This document shows, one piece after another, positions 1 to 10,325 of a stretch of 64,000 bases of DNA (within the stretch, counting starts at the first letter, position 1; each line of letters begins with the position of its first letter). Location: the NCBI RefSeq assembly GCF_001483755.1, contig NZ_LQBK01000022.1, forward strand, positions 133,992 through 197,991. Reading direction: 5' to 3'. A program made the translations under genes and the position numbers. The notes below the pieces were generated by a model. The model searched no databases and was not told the origin of the DNA. It was given only the letters and a program-made list of their open reading frames with translations. This DNA is from Kocuria rosea subsp. polaris (lineage in GTDB: Bacteria; Actinomycetota; Actinomycetes; Actinomycetales; Micrococcaceae).

Positions 1-41
1 TGCTGCGCCAGGAACCCCTCAGCGGCACCGTGGTCGACTGA
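1..41 (+). CDS. C-terminal tail of an upstream gene, partial
   Basis: One reading frame is open from the window edge to a TGA at 39-41 and ends in the residues LRQEPLSGTVVD. It lies 73 bases before the exonuclease III gene on the same strand. Twelve codons are too few to assign a family, and the call rests only on position and an open frame. Confidence 0.3.
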   Translation, partial: LRQEPLSGTVVD

Positions 42-114
42 CCGCAGCCCGCCCCGCAGCACTCCCCGAAGCACGCCCCCCGCTCGTCACCACCCGGAAG
101 CCAGGTGCCCCCGC

Positions 115-2069
<1,955 letters not shown>

Positions 2070-2097
2070 GCTGGGTCCCGTCCTGTGAGGAGTTGAG

Positions 2098-2661
2098 TTG
2101 ACCCGTACGCAGCAGTCCCCCACCATCCGCCCCGGCCAGGTGTACGCGGGCGTGGTGATCGAGCTGCCCGAGCCCGTGGGCCGGGAGCTGCAGGACTGGC
2201 GCGCGTCCTTCGGGGACCCGGCCTCCTACGCGGTGCCGGCGCACATCACCCTGATGATCGCCCCGCAGGCGGAGAGCTGGGACGAGGTCGTGGAGCGGGT
2301 GGGCTCCGTGGCCCGGGAGTGGGAGCCGTTCCGGGTGGAGATCAACGGCACCGGCACGTTCCGCCCCGTGAGCCCGGTGGTCTACCTGCGCATCCAGGAG
2401 GGCGAGGAGCAGTGCCGGGCGCTGCACGAGGCCCTGCACGAGGAGCAGCTCGTCTCGGCGTCCCCCTTCGAGTTCCACCCGCACGTCACGATCGCCCAGG
2501 CCGTGGAGGAGTCGGACCTCGACCGTGCGCAGGACATGCTGCGGACCTACCGTGCCGGGTTCCTCGTGGACCGGATCGGCCTCTACGAGCTCGACGGCCT
2601 CGGCGTCTGGCAGATCCGCGAGGAGTTCCCCTTCCGGGGCCGCGACCGCGACCGGCGCTGA
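2098..2661 (+). CDS. 2'-5' RNA ligase / cyclic phosphodiesterase-like protein
   Basis: This is a member of the 2H phosphoesterase superfamily, which acts on 2',3'-cyclic phosphate or 2'-5' linked RNA ends; the substrate here is unknown. Both HxT signatures are present: HIT at residues 49-51 and HVT at residues 129-131, in a 187-residue protein of normal size. The TTG at 2098 is supported by GAGGAG seven to twelve bases upstream. It follows trpS closely and precedes a YihY-type membrane protein, so the three genes may share transcripts. The superfamily call is firm; the reaction is inferred. Confidence 0.85.
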   Translation: MTRTQQSPTIRPGQVYAGVVIELPEPVGRELQDWRASFGDPASYAVPAHITLMIAPQAESWDEVVERVGSVAREWEPFRVEINGTGTFRPVSPVVYLRIQEGEEQCRALHEALHEEQLVSASPFEFHPHVTIAQAVEESDLDRAQDMLRTYRAGFLVDRIGLYELDGLGVWQIREEFPFRGRDRDRR

Positions 2662-2673
2662 GCCGCCCCGGCC

Positions 2674-3780
2674 ATGAGCACCCGCGCCGGTCCCCGCACC
2701 GCTCCCGCCCCGGAGCTGCCGCCCCGCGCGATCGACCGGCACGGCATGCGGCGCGAGGCCCTGCGCCAGCGGGCGCTGCTGCGCGAGCAGCGGGCCGCCG
2801 GCGCCGGCGCCCGCGCCGTGGCCGGCGCGGCGCTCGGGGCGGCGCTCACCGCGGTGTACCGGCGGATGCCGGTCCGCGTGGTGCTGCACTACCTCTTCCA
2901 CGGCGGCCCGCTCATGGCAGCGGGCCTGTCCTTCGTGCTGATCTTCGCGTCCACGGCCCTGCTGGTGATGGGCTTCTCCGTGATCGGCGTGTTCCTCGGC
3001 AACGATCCCCTGGTGCGGGACGCCGTGGTGGAGGCCGTGACCGAGCGCGTGCCCGGTCTGCTCGACACCGGGGACGGGGGAGTGGTCCCCCTGGAGCTGC
3101 TCGAGGACACGCGGCCCTTCACCCTCGCCACGGTGATCGGCGCCGCCGTCCTGTTCTTCGCCGGCTGGCGCTGGGTCTCCGGGGTGCGGCTCGCGTTCCG
3201 CCGGCTCTTCGAGGTGCCCCCGGCGCAGGGGCTGCCCATCGCGGCCGTGCCCAGGGACCTGCTCGGCCTGCTCGTGCTGGGCGTGCTGCTCGCGCTGTCG
3301 GTCGTGGCCAACGGCGCGGCCTCGGGCTTCCTGGGCTTCCTGCTCGACATCACCGGGGAGCTCGGCTGGGGCCGCGGACCCGAGTGGCTGCGCACCGGGC
3401 TCACCTGGGCGCTGAGCACGCTGCTCGTCGTCGTGCTCGACGCGCTGTTCGCCCTCGAGCTCGTGCGGGGCGTCGCCGGGCTGCGGATGACCCGCCGCGC
3501 CCTGGTCGTGACCGTGCTCTCCGCGGCGGCCGGCAACTTCGCGCTGCGCTACATCGGGGGAGCGATCGTGGCCGGGGCCACCACCAACCCGTACCTGCTC
3601 TCGGTGGCCCTCGTGGTCGGCGTGCTGCTGTGGTTCTACCTGTTCAACCAGATCCTGCTGTTCTCCGCGGCGATCGGGGCGATCGTGCACGCGGACCAGC
3701 GCGGCGGGCGGGTGCAGCCCGACGGCGAGCCCGTGGCCGTCACCGTGGTGCCCATGGCCTCCCTCCCGGTCCGCCGCTGA
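2674..3780 (+). CDS. YihY/BrkB family inner membrane protein
   Basis: This is a 368-residue polytopic membrane protein of the YihY (UPF0761) family, once linked to RNase BN and to serum resistance in Bordetella, without a settled molecular role. An Arg/Ala-rich cytoplasmic N-terminus of about 70 residues precedes a run of hydrophobic segments beginning near residue 85. The conserved pore-like region includes GAASGFLGF and the C-terminal block YLLSVALVVGVLLWFYLFNQ. The ATG at 2674 lies 12 bases after the RNA ligase-like gene. A strong inverted repeat follows the stop. Family identification is confident; function is not. Confidence 0.85.
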   Translation: MSTRAGPRTAPAPELPPRAIDRHGMRREALRQRALLREQRAAGAGARAVAGAALGAALTAVYRRMPVRVVLHYLFHGGPLMAAGLSFVLIFASTALLVMGFSVIGVFLGNDPLVRDAVVEAVTERVPGLLDTGDGGVVPLELLEDTRPFTLATVIGAAVLFFAGWRWVSGVRLAFRRLFEVPPAQGLPIAAVPRDLLGLLVLGVLLALSVVANGAASGFLGFLLDITGELGWGRGPEWLRTGLTWALSTLLVVVLDALFALELVRGVAGLRMTRRALVVTVLSAAAGNFALRYIGGAIVAGATTNPYLLSVALVVGVLLWFYLFNQILLFSAAIGAIVHADQRGGRVQPDGEPVAVTVVPMASLPVRR

Positions 3781-3813
3781 GCCGGCGTCCGGGCCGGCGC
3801 CCCGCCCGCACGA

Positions 3814-3852
3814 CGGCGGCCCGCCCCCTGCCGTGCAGGGGACGGGCCGCCG
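3814..3852. terminator. Bidirectional GC-rich terminator between the YihY gene and sdhB
   Basis: Two 17-base arms (3814-3830 and 3836-3852) pair with a single mismatch around a five-base loop. The repeat lies between convergent genes and so could serve both. There is no long U-tract on either side, which is usual in very GC-rich actinobacteria. Confidence 0.7.
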
Positions 3853-3868
3853 CGGCCTCGGGGCACGC

Positions 3869-4840
3869 TCACATGGAGCGGCTCAGGATGGCGTTCTTGA
3901 CCTCGGCGATGGCCTTCGTGACCTGGATGCCGCGCGGGCACGCCTCGGTGCAGTTGAAGGTCGTGCGGCACCGCCACACGCCCTCCTTGTCGTTGAGGAT
4001 CTCCAGGCGCAGGTCCCCGGCGTCGTCGCGGGAGTCGAAGATGAACCGGTGCGCGTTGACGATCGCCGCCGGCCCGAAGTACTGGCCGTCGGTCCAGAAC
4101 ACGGGGCACGACGACGTGCACGCGGCGCACAGGATGCACTTGGTGGTGTCGTCGAAGCGCGCCCGGTCCTCCTGGGACTGGTAGCGCTCCATGGTCGGCT
4201 CGTTGCCGCCGGCCACCAGGAACGGCATGATCTCGCGGTAGGACTGGAAGAACGGCTCCATGTCCACGATCAGGTCCTTCTCGCACGGCAGGCCCTTGAT
4301 GGGCTCCACCGTGACGGGCTTGGACAGGTCGAGGTCCTTGAGCAGCACCTTGCAGGCGAGGCGGTTCTGGCCGTTGATGCGCATCGCGTCCGAGCCGCAC
4401 ACGCCGTGGGCGCAGGAGCGGCGGAAGGACAGCGAGCCGTCGATCTCCCACTTGACCTTGTGCAGGGCGTCCAGCACGCGGTCGGTGCCGTACATGGTGA
4501 GCTTGAACTCGTCCCAGTGCACCTCGTCGGAGAGCTCCGGGTTGTAGCGGCGGATCTGCAGGGTGAGGTCGAAGGTGGGGATCTCCTGCTCGCCCTGCTG
4601 CTCCTCGGGCAGGTCCACGCGCGCGGCGGGCGCCTCGCCCTCGGCGTTCTCGGCGGCGGGGTCCACGGCCGGGGCGTCGGCGTCGTCGCGCTCGTCGGCG
4701 GACCCGGCGTCCGCGTCGGTCTTGTAGCCGGCCCGGTCGTCCTGGTCGTGCCCCGGCTCGTGGCCGTGCTCGGGGGCACGGTCCTGCGGGTCGTCGTCGC
4801 GGCCGTCCTCGGGGCGGTCGGGAGTGTGTGCGGTAGACAT
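3869..4840 (-). CDS. sdhB: Succinate dehydrogenase iron-sulfur subunit, with long acidic N-terminus
   Basis: SdhB passes electrons from SdhA flavin to menaquinone through three iron-sulfur centres. The 2Fe-2S ligands are Cys143, Cys148 and Cys163 (RSCAHGVCGS); the 4Fe-4S ligands lie in CILCAACTSSCP (residues 235-245); the 3Fe-4S ligands lie around CRTTFNCTEACP (residues 291-301). The protein has 323 residues, about 70-80 more than usual. The excess is an Asp/Glu/Ala-rich, low-complexity N-terminus (residues 1-85). The ATG at 4840 overlaps the sdhA stop (TGATG) and has GGAG upstream; an in-frame GTG at residue 75 would give a normal-length protein. It is the last gene of sdhCDAB. Confidence 0.95.
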   Translation of the reverse strand: MSTAHTPDRPEDGRDDDPQDRAPEHGHEPGHDQDDRAGYKTDADAGSADERDDADAPAVDPAAENAEGEAPAARVDLPEEQQGEQEIPTFDLTLQIRRYNPELSDEVHWDEFKLTMYGTDRVLDALHKVKWEIDGSLSFRRSCAHGVCGSDAMRINGQNRLACKVLLKDLDLSKPVTVEPIKGLPCEKDLIVDMEPFFQSYREIMPFLVAGGNEPTMERYQSQEDRARFDDTTKCILCAACTSSCPVFWTDGQYFGPAAIVNAHRFIFDSRDDAGDLRLEILNDKEGVWRCRTTFNCTEACPRGIQVTKAIAEVKNAILSRSM

Positions 4841-6591
4841 CAGTACTTACGCTCCATGGGCTCGTAGCGGGTGAAGATGACGGGCTTCGTCTCCTGCCGG
4901 ATCCCCGCGGTGGGGGAGGAGGGGTCGAGGTAGACCATCGAGTGCTTCATGAAGTTGGCGTCGTCGCGCTCCGGGAAGTCCTCCCGGAAGTGCCCGCCGC
5001 GGGACTCGGTGCGGTGCAGGGCGGCCACGGTCATGACCTTCGCGAGCTGCAGGAGGAAGCCGAGCTCCACGGCCTCCAGCAGGTCCAGGTTGAAGCGCTT
5101 GCCCTTGTCCTGGATGGAGATGTTCGCGTACCGGGCCTCGAGGGCGGCGATGTCGTCCAGCGCCGCCTGCAGGGTCTCCTCGGTGCGGAACACCTGGACG
5201 TTGAGGTCCATGGTGTCCTGCAGGTCCTTGCGGATCGCGGCGACCTTCTCGGTGCCGGTGCCGTTGCGCGCGTTGTCGAGCAGCGCCACGGTGCCGTCGA
5301 GGGCGGTGTCCGGGACGGGCACGAACTCGGCCTGCTGCGCGTACTCGGCCGCGTAGATGCCGGCGCGCTTGCCGAACACGTTGATGTCCAGCAGCGAGTT
5401 GGTGCCCAGGCGGTTGGAGCCGTGCACGGACACGCAGGCGACCTCGCCCGCGGCGTACAGGCCCGGGACCACCGTCTCGTTGTCCTGGAGCACCTCGGCC
5501 TTGATGTTGGTCGGGATGCCGCCCATGGCGTAGTGGCAGGTCGGGAAGACCGGGACGGGCTCGGTGTAGGGCTCCACGCCCAGGTACGTGCGGGCGAACT
5601 CCGTGATGTCGGGCAGCTTCGCGTCAATGTGCGCCGGCTCGAGGTGGGTGAGGTCGAGCAGGACGTAGTCCTTGTTCGGCCCGGCGCCGCGGCCCTCGCG
5701 CACCTCGTTGGCCATCGAGCGGGCCACGATGTCGCGGGGGGCGAGGTCCTTGATGGTGGGGGCGTAGCGCTCCATGAACCGCTCGCCGTCCGCGTTGCGC
5801 AGGATCCCGCCCTCGCCGCGGGCCGCCTCGGAGACGAGGATGCCCAGCCCGGCCAGGCCGGTCGGGTGGAACTGGATGAACTCCATGTCCTCGAGGGGCA
5901 GGCCGTTGCGGAACGCGATCGCCATACCGTCGCCGGTGAGGGTGTGGGCGTTGGAGGTCGTCTTGAAGACCTTGCCGGCGCCGCCGGAGGCGAAGACCAC
6001 GGACTTGGCCTGGAAGACGTGCAGCTCCCCGGAGGCGAGGTCGTAGGAGACGACGCCGGCGACGCGGCGCTGACCGTCCACCTCGGTCATGATCAGGTCC
6101 AGGACGTAGTACTCGTTGAAGAACTCCACGTTGTGCTTGATGCAGTTCTGGTACAGCGTCTGGAGGATCATGTGCCCGGTGCGGTCCGCGGCGTAGCAGG
6201 CGCGGCGCACGGGGGCCTTGCCATGGTCCCGGGTGTGGCCGCCGAAGCGGCGCTGGTCGATCTTGCCCTCGGGGGTGCGGTTGAACGGCAGGCCCATCTT
6301 CTCGAGGTCGAGGACGGCGTCGATGGCCTCCTTCGCCATCACCTCGGCGGCGTCCTGGTCGACCAGGTAGTCACCGCCCTTGATGGTGTCGAACGTGTGC
6401 CACTCCCAGTTGTCCTCCTCGACGTTGGCGAGGGCCGCGCACATGCCGCCCTGCGCCGCGCCGGTGTGGGAACGCGTGGGGTACAGCTTGGTCAGTACGG
6501 CAGTGCGGGAGCGCTGACCGGCCTCGATGGCGGCGCGCATACCGGCACCACCGGCGCCGATGATGACCACGTCGTACTTGTGAACCTGCAT
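4840..6591 (-). CDS. sdhA: Succinate dehydrogenase flavoprotein subunit
   Basis: SdhA oxidises succinate to fumarate at the cytoplasmic face of the membrane complex. The 583 residues start with a Rossmann GAGGAGMRA dinucleotide-binding loop. His42 in RSHTGAAQGG is the expected covalent FAD attachment site. HGSNRLGTNSLLD and the HxxExR-type active-site segments are present. The end overlaps sdhB by one base, which predicts translational coupling. About 110 bases with two hairpins separate it from sdhD upstream. The sequence is typical throughout. Confidence 0.97.
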   Translation of the reverse strand: MQVHKYDVVIIGAGGAGMRAAIEAGQRSRTAVLTKLYPTRSHTGAAQGGMCAALANVEEDNWEWHTFDTIKGGDYLVDQDAAEVMAKEAIDAVLDLEKMGLPFNRTPEGKIDQRRFGGHTRDHGKAPVRRACYAADRTGHMILQTLYQNCIKHNVEFFNEYYVLDLIMTEVDGQRRVAGVVSYDLASGELHVFQAKSVVFASGGAGKVFKTTSNAHTLTGDGMAIAFRNGLPLEDMEFIQFHPTGLAGLGILVSEAARGEGGILRNADGERFMERYAPTIKDLAPRDIVARSMANEVREGRGAGPNKDYVLLDLTHLEPAHIDAKLPDITEFARTYLGVEPYTEPVPVFPTCHYAMGGIPTNIKAEVLQDNETVVPGLYAAGEVACVSVHGSNRLGTNSLLDINVFGKRAGIYAAEYAQQAEFVPVPDTALDGTVALLDNARNGTGTEKVAAIRKDLQDTMDLNVQVFRTEETLQAALDDIAALEARYANISIQDKGKRFNLDLLEAVELGFLLQLAKVMTVAALHRTESRGGHFREDFPERDDANFMKHSMVYLDPSSPTAGIRQETKPVIFTRYEPMERKY

Positions 6592-6634
6592 ACCGGTAGT
6601 TCTTTCTGTTGGGTGTTCCGTCGGATGTGCTGGG

Positions 6635-6693
6635 GTCCGGTCGCCTGTGACCGGACGGCGGAGGCGGCCCGCCGCGGGGGGCGGGCCGCCTCC
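6635..6693 (-). other. Tandem hairpins in the sdhD-sdhA gap
   Basis: In transcript order, a 14-bp stem (6680-6693 with 6660-6673, six-base loop) is followed by an 8-bp stem (6649-6656 with 6635-6642). Both fall in the 112-base gap between sdhD and sdhA. They could stabilise or process the mRNA, or partly terminate it so that the anchor and catalytic subunits are expressed at different levels. No U-tract follows. Confidence 0.5.
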
Positions 6694-6703
6694 GGCAGGG
6701 CGC

Positions 6704-7192
6704 TCAGCCCGCCGCGCAGAAGCTCGCGAGCAGCGCGGGGTCCGCGCCGGCCGGGCAGGGCTCGAAGGTGAAGATGACCAGGGTGCCGAGCAGGATCACG
6801 AAGGCGGACGTGGTGAAGAGGAAGACCTTCAGCCAGAACCGGGTCCGGTCCTTCTCCGCGTAGTCGTCGATGATCACGCGCAGGCCGTTGGTGCCGTGCA
6901 GCATGGCGAGCCACAGCAGGAGCATGTCGAAGACCTGCCAGAACGGGCTGGCCCACTTGCCGGCCACGAACGCGAAGTCCACCGCGTTCACGCCGCCCTC
7001 CGGGCCCACGAGGTTGACCCACAGGTGGACGAAGACGAGCACGAGCAGGACCACGCCGGACAGGCGCATGAACAGCCACGCGTACATCTCGAAGTTGTTG
7101 CGGCGGGAGGAGGAGCGGTTGTACTTGACGCCGTTGACCTCGAGGTCCTTGCTCCGGGGGACCGAGATGCGTGCCTTGAGCGGAGTGCTCAT
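6704..7192 (-). CDS. sdhD: Succinate dehydrogenase membrane anchor subunit D
   Basis: This hydrophobic subunit helps bind heme b and quinone and anchors SdhAB. The 162-residue protein has three predicted transmembrane helices: one around WLFMRLSGVVLLVLVFVHLW, one around FWQVFDMLLLWLAMLHGTNG and one around VFLFTTSAFVILLGTLVIF. Histidines in the first two helices are plausible heme or quinone ligands. The ATG at 7192 lies only six bases after the sdhC stop. The cytoplasmic N-terminus is basic. Position between sdhC and sdhA confirms the role. Confidence 0.92.
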   Translation of the reverse strand: MSTPLKARISVPRSKDLEVNGVKYNRSSSRRNNFEMYAWLFMRLSGVVLLVLVFVHLWVNLVGPEGGVNAVDFAFVAGKWASPFWQVFDMLLLWLAMLHGTNGLRVIIDDYAEKDRTRFWLKVFLFTTSAFVILLGTLVIFTFEPCPAGADPALLASFCAAG

Positions 7193-7198
7193 TGTGAA

Positions 7199-7579
7199 TT
7201 AACCCCCGAAGACGTGGGACAGGTGACGGATGAGGAACGGGACCATGACGACGACCCACAGGAGCAGGACGCCCCAGAGCATCTGCTTCTGGTACTTGGT
7301 GCCGCTGGACCAGAAGTCCACCATGATGATGCGCAGGCCGTTGAACGCGTGGTAGACGATGGCCGCCACGAGGCCGGCCTCGCCGAGGCCCATGACCGGG
7401 TTCTTGTAGGTCGCCATGACCGCGTTGTAGGCCTCGGGCGAGACCCGCACGAGCGCGGTGTCCAGGACGTGGACCAGAAGAAAGAAGAAGATGGCCACGC
7501 CGGTGATGCGATGGGCCACCCAGGACCACTGGCCATGAGCCTGGCCCCGGTACAGGGTGCCCTTGGATGTCTTCGCCAC
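7199..7579 (-). CDS. sdhC: Succinate dehydrogenase cytochrome b556 subunit
   Basis: This is the first gene of sdhCDAB. The 126 residues have three transmembrane helices and the family signature WSWVAHRITGVAIFFFL, followed by the second-helix VYHAFNGLRI whose His is a likely heme b ligand. The start is GTG at 7579, preceded by GGGAGG at 7587-7592 with seven-base spacing. The upstream leader carries an inverted repeat at 7606-7649. It is transcribed away from the mannose-1-phosphate guanylyltransferase gene, sharing an intergenic region of about 220 bases. Confidence 0.93.
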   Translation of the reverse strand: MAKTSKGTLYRGQAHGQWSWVAHRITGVAIFFFLLVHVLDTALVRVSPEAYNAVMATYKNPVMGLGEAGLVAAIVYHAFNGLRIIMVDFWSSGTKYQKQMLWGVLLLWVVVMVPFLIRHLSHVFGG

Positions 7580-7605
7580 TGAAAAACCTCCCTGAGTCGC
7601 TCGCC

Positions 7606-7649
7606 GTCGTGCGCTCTAGAAATGTTCGGGAATTCGCACTGCGCACGAC
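7606..7649 (-). promoter_or_regulatory. Inverted repeat in the sdhC upstream region
   Basis: Perfect 9-bp arms, GTCGTGCGC at 7606-7614 and its complement at 7641-7649, flank a less GC-rich 26-base centre. The repeat lies 14-62 bases upstream of the sdhC ribosome site. It may form an mRNA stem or be an operator. The sdh promoter itself was not located with confidence; a TATCGT on the minus strand near 7700 is a candidate. Confidence 0.4.
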
Positions 7650-7803
7650 GTGAGCGGAGCCCTCCGGCTCTGTGTCGGATGATGCGCGAGTTCCCTCCCA
7701 CGATACCAGCACGGACGCTGTTTACTGACAGCCTGTCCCGCGCCGGAGCGCGGTTCCCGCCGCGGGCGGACGTCGATTTCCCCGGCTTCCGGGGGCGAGG
7801 TCG

Positions 7804-7809
7804 TATGGT
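7804..7809 (+). promoter_or_regulatory. -10 box (TATGGT) giving a leaderless start at GTG 7817
   Basis: TATGGT ends seven bases before GTG 7817, the spacing expected when transcription starts at the first base of the start codon. This favours 7817 over the in-frame ATG 7805, which overlaps the box. Confidence 0.45.
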
Positions 7810-7816
7810 GTTGTCC

Positions 7817-8932
7817 GTGACCTCCCCACTCGCGCACTTCCACCCCTTCATCCCTGCCGGAGGGGTCGGCTCCCGGCTGTGGCCTCTGTCCCGGGCCGAC
7901 GCCCCCAAGTTCCTGCTCGACCTGACCGGCTCCGGCTCCTCCCTGCTGCGCGCCACGTACGACCGGCTCGCGGGCCTGGGTGGCGGCCGGGTCATGGTCG
8001 TGACCGGGCGCACGCACGCCGCCGCGGTCTGCCGGCAGCTCCCGGAGCTCTCCGGCGAGGACCTCGTGCTCGAGCCGTCCCCGAAGGACTCGGCCGCGGC
8101 CATCGGCCTGGCCTGCATGCTCGTCCAGCGCCGCGACCCCGAGGCGATCGTCGGGTCCTTCGCGGCCGACCACGTGATCGAGCCCGCCGAGGCCTTCCAG
8201 GACGTCGTGCGGGAGGCCGTGGCCGCGGCGGCCTCGGGACGGATCGTGACGATCGGCATCCCGCCGAGCTCCCCGGCCACCGGCTTCGGCTACATCCGGG
8301 CCGGCGCCCAGCTCGGGCTGGCGGACGCCCCGCACGCCCTGCAGGTCGAGGAGTTCGTCGAGAAGCCCGACGAGGACACCGCCCGGCACTACGTGGCCGG
8401 CGGCAACTACACGTGGAACGCCGGGATGTTCGTGGCGCCCGCGTCCCTGATGCTGCGCCACCTCGCGGCGAGCCAGCCGGAGCTGCACGCGGGGCTCACC
8501 GAGATCGCCGAGGCCTGGGGCACGCCGGCCCAGGACGAGGTGGTGGACCGGGTGTGGCCCGGGCTGCCCAAGATCGCGATCGACTACGCCGTGGCCGAGC
8601 CCGCGGCGGCCGCCGGGGACGTCGCCATGGTCCCGGCGAGCTTCACCTGGGACGACGTCGGGGACTTCGCCGCGATCCGGCGGCTCAACCACGTCGACCC
8701 CGAGACCGACCCCGACGTCACGGTGCTCGGCGACAACAGCCGCGTGCTCTCGGACAGCTCGAGCGGCATCGTGGTCTCGGACACGGGCCGGCTGATCGCG
8801 CTGATCGGGGTCGAGGACATCGTGGTGGTCGACACCCAGGACGCCCTGCTGGTGACCACGCGCGAGCACGCGCAGCGCGTCAAGGACGCGGTGGCCTCGC
8901 TCAAGCAGAGCGGCAACACGGACGTCCTGTGA
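7817..8932 (+). CDS. manC: Mannose-1-phosphate guanylyltransferase
   Basis: This enzyme makes GDP-mannose from mannose-1-phosphate and GTP for glycans and mannolipids. The N-terminal nucleotidyltransferase loop GGVGSRLWPLSR is clear, followed by FAADHVIEP and VEEFVEKPDED, all typical of the GDP-mannose pyrophosphorylase family. The 371-residue form lacks the phosphomannose isomerase domain of the bifunctional enzymes. GTG 7817 was chosen because a -10 box sits seven bases upstream; ATG 7805 and GTG 7808 are in-frame alternatives with GAGG upstream. The gene diverges from sdhCDAB. The symbol is used for the family; gmp-like naming would fit equally. Confidence 0.88.
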   Translation: MTSPLAHFHPFIPAGGVGSRLWPLSRADAPKFLLDLTGSGSSLLRATYDRLAGLGGGRVMVVTGRTHAAAVCRQLPELSGEDLVLEPSPKDSAAAIGLACMLVQRRDPEAIVGSFAADHVIEPAEAFQDVVREAVAAAASGRIVTIGIPPSSPATGFGYIRAGAQLGLADAPHALQVEEFVEKPDEDTARHYVAGGNYTWNAGMFVAPASLMLRHLAASQPELHAGLTEIAEAWGTPAQDEVVDRVWPGLPKIAIDYAVAEPAAAAGDVAMVPASFTWDDVGDFAAIRRLNHVDPETDPDVTVLGDNSRVLSDSSSGIVVSDTGRLIALIGVEDIVVVDTQDALLVTTREHAQRVKDAVASLKQSGNTDVL

Positions 8933-8959
8933 GCGTCCCGGGCCGTGCGCGCCCGGGAG

Positions 8960-8965
8960 TAGTCT
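8960..8965 (+). promoter_or_regulatory. -10 box (TAGTCT) for a leaderless M20 amidohydrolase mRNA
   Basis: TAGTCT is followed by six bases and then ATG 8972. The start codon has no usable ribosome site, consistent with a leaderless transcript. Confidence 0.5.
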
Positions 8966-8971
8966 GGGCAG

Positions 8972-10219
8972 ATGTCTGACGCGCCATCCTCCTCCGCGGC
9001 CCTGGAGGCGGGCCTCCCGCCCGCCATCGGCCCCCTGCTCAAGCGGTACCTGCCGGACCTGATCGCCTTCCGGCGGGACCTGCACCGGCACCCCGAGCTG
9101 TCCTACCAGGAGTTCCGGACCACGGACCGGATCGTGGGCGCGCTGGAGAACATGGGCCTCGCCCCGGTGCGGCTCTCGGACACCGGGTGCTACGTGGACA
9201 TCGGGCACGGGCCGATCGCCGTGGGCCTGCGGGCGGACATCGACGCGCTGCCCATCCAGGAGGGCACCGGCCTGGAGTACTCCTCCGTCAACGACGGCGT
9301 GGCGCACTCGTGCGGGCACGACATCCACGCCACGGTGATGGTCGGCGTGGCCAAGGTGCTCGCGGACCTGCACCGCACCGCCCACATCGCCGGGACCGTG
9401 CGGATCGTCTTCCAGCCCGCCGAGGAGCAGCTGCCCGGCGGCGCCCTCACCGTGCTGCGCCAGGGCGTCCTCGAGGGCGTGCCCCGGATGTTCGCCCTGC
9501 ACTGCGAGCCCAAGGTCGACGTCGGCCAGGTGGGCACCCGGATCGGCGCGATCACGTCCGCCTCCGACACCGTGCGCATCGAGTTCACGGGCCGCGGCGG
9601 GCACACCTCGCGCCCGCACCTCACGCAGGACCTCGTCTACGCGATGGCGCAGATCGCCGTGAACGTCCCGGCCGTGCTGTCCCGGCGGATCGACGTCCGC
9701 TCCGGCGTGGCCGTGGTGTGGGGGCAGATGCACGCCGGCGTGGCCCCCAACGCCATCCCCGCCACCGGTTTCATGTCCGGGACCATGCGCTGCCTCGACG
9801 CCGACGCGTGGCACCGGGCGGGCAAGCTGCTCGACGAGGTCGTGCACCAGGTCGCCACGCCCTACGGCGTGGACGTGGAGCTCGAGCACATCCGCGGCGT
9901 CCCTCCCGTGGTCAACGGGGAGGTCGAGACGACCCTGATCGAGAACGCCGCCCGCGCCGAGCTCGGCGAGGACGCGGTGGTGCTGGTGCACCAGTCCATG
10001 GGCGGGGAGGACTTCGCGTGGTTCCTCCAGGAGGTCCCCGGGGCCATGATGCGGCTGGGCACGCGCACGCGGGGCGGGCACACCTACGACCTGCACCAGT
10101 CGGACTACGTGGCGGACGAGGCGGCGATCGGCTGCGGCATCCAGGTCATGGCCAACACGGCCCTGCGCGCCATCCGGCTGCACTCCCGGCAGGCCCGGCC
10201 GGACGTCGCGTCGGACTGA
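8972..10219 (+). CDS. M20D family amidohydrolase (IAA-amino acid/hippurate hydrolase-like)
   Basis: This is a zinc or manganese-dependent amidohydrolase that cleaves N-acyl amino acids or related amides; the substrate cannot be read from sequence. The 415 residues show the N-terminal RRDLHRHPELSYQE motif, the metal-binding HSCGHDIHATV, the QPAEEQLPGGA segment and the C-terminal SMGGEDFAWFLQEVPGAMM. No signal peptide is visible, so it is probably cytoplasmic. It follows manC on the same strand but has its own apparent promoter. The family is certain; naming beyond M20D would be a guess. Confidence 0.88.
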   Translation: MSDAPSSSAALEAGLPPAIGPLLKRYLPDLIAFRRDLHRHPELSYQEFRTTDRIVGALENMGLAPVRLSDTGCYVDIGHGPIAVGLRADIDALPIQEGTGLEYSSVNDGVAHSCGHDIHATVMVGVAKVLADLHRTAHIAGTVRIVFQPAEEQLPGGALTVLRQGVLEGVPRMFALHCEPKVDVGQVGTRIGAITSASDTVRIEFTGRGGHTSRPHLTQDLVYAMAQIAVNVPAVLSRRIDVRSGVAVVWGQMHAGVAPNAIPATGFMSGTMRCLDADAWHRAGKLLDEVVHQVATPYGVDVELEHIRGVPPVVNGEVETTLIENAARAELGEDAVVLVHQSMGGEDFAWFLQEVPGAMMRLGTRTRGGHTYDLHQSDYVADEAAIGCGIQVMANTALRAIRLHSRQARPDVASD

Positions 10220-10325
10220 CGCCGGCCTCCGGCGCTCCGGGCCTACCCGTGGGTAGAGTGGCACCACGTCGCGCTCCCGCGTGACCGGGCTCACGTCCCG
10301 GCCGCGCCCGTCTCCTGGAGGAACC

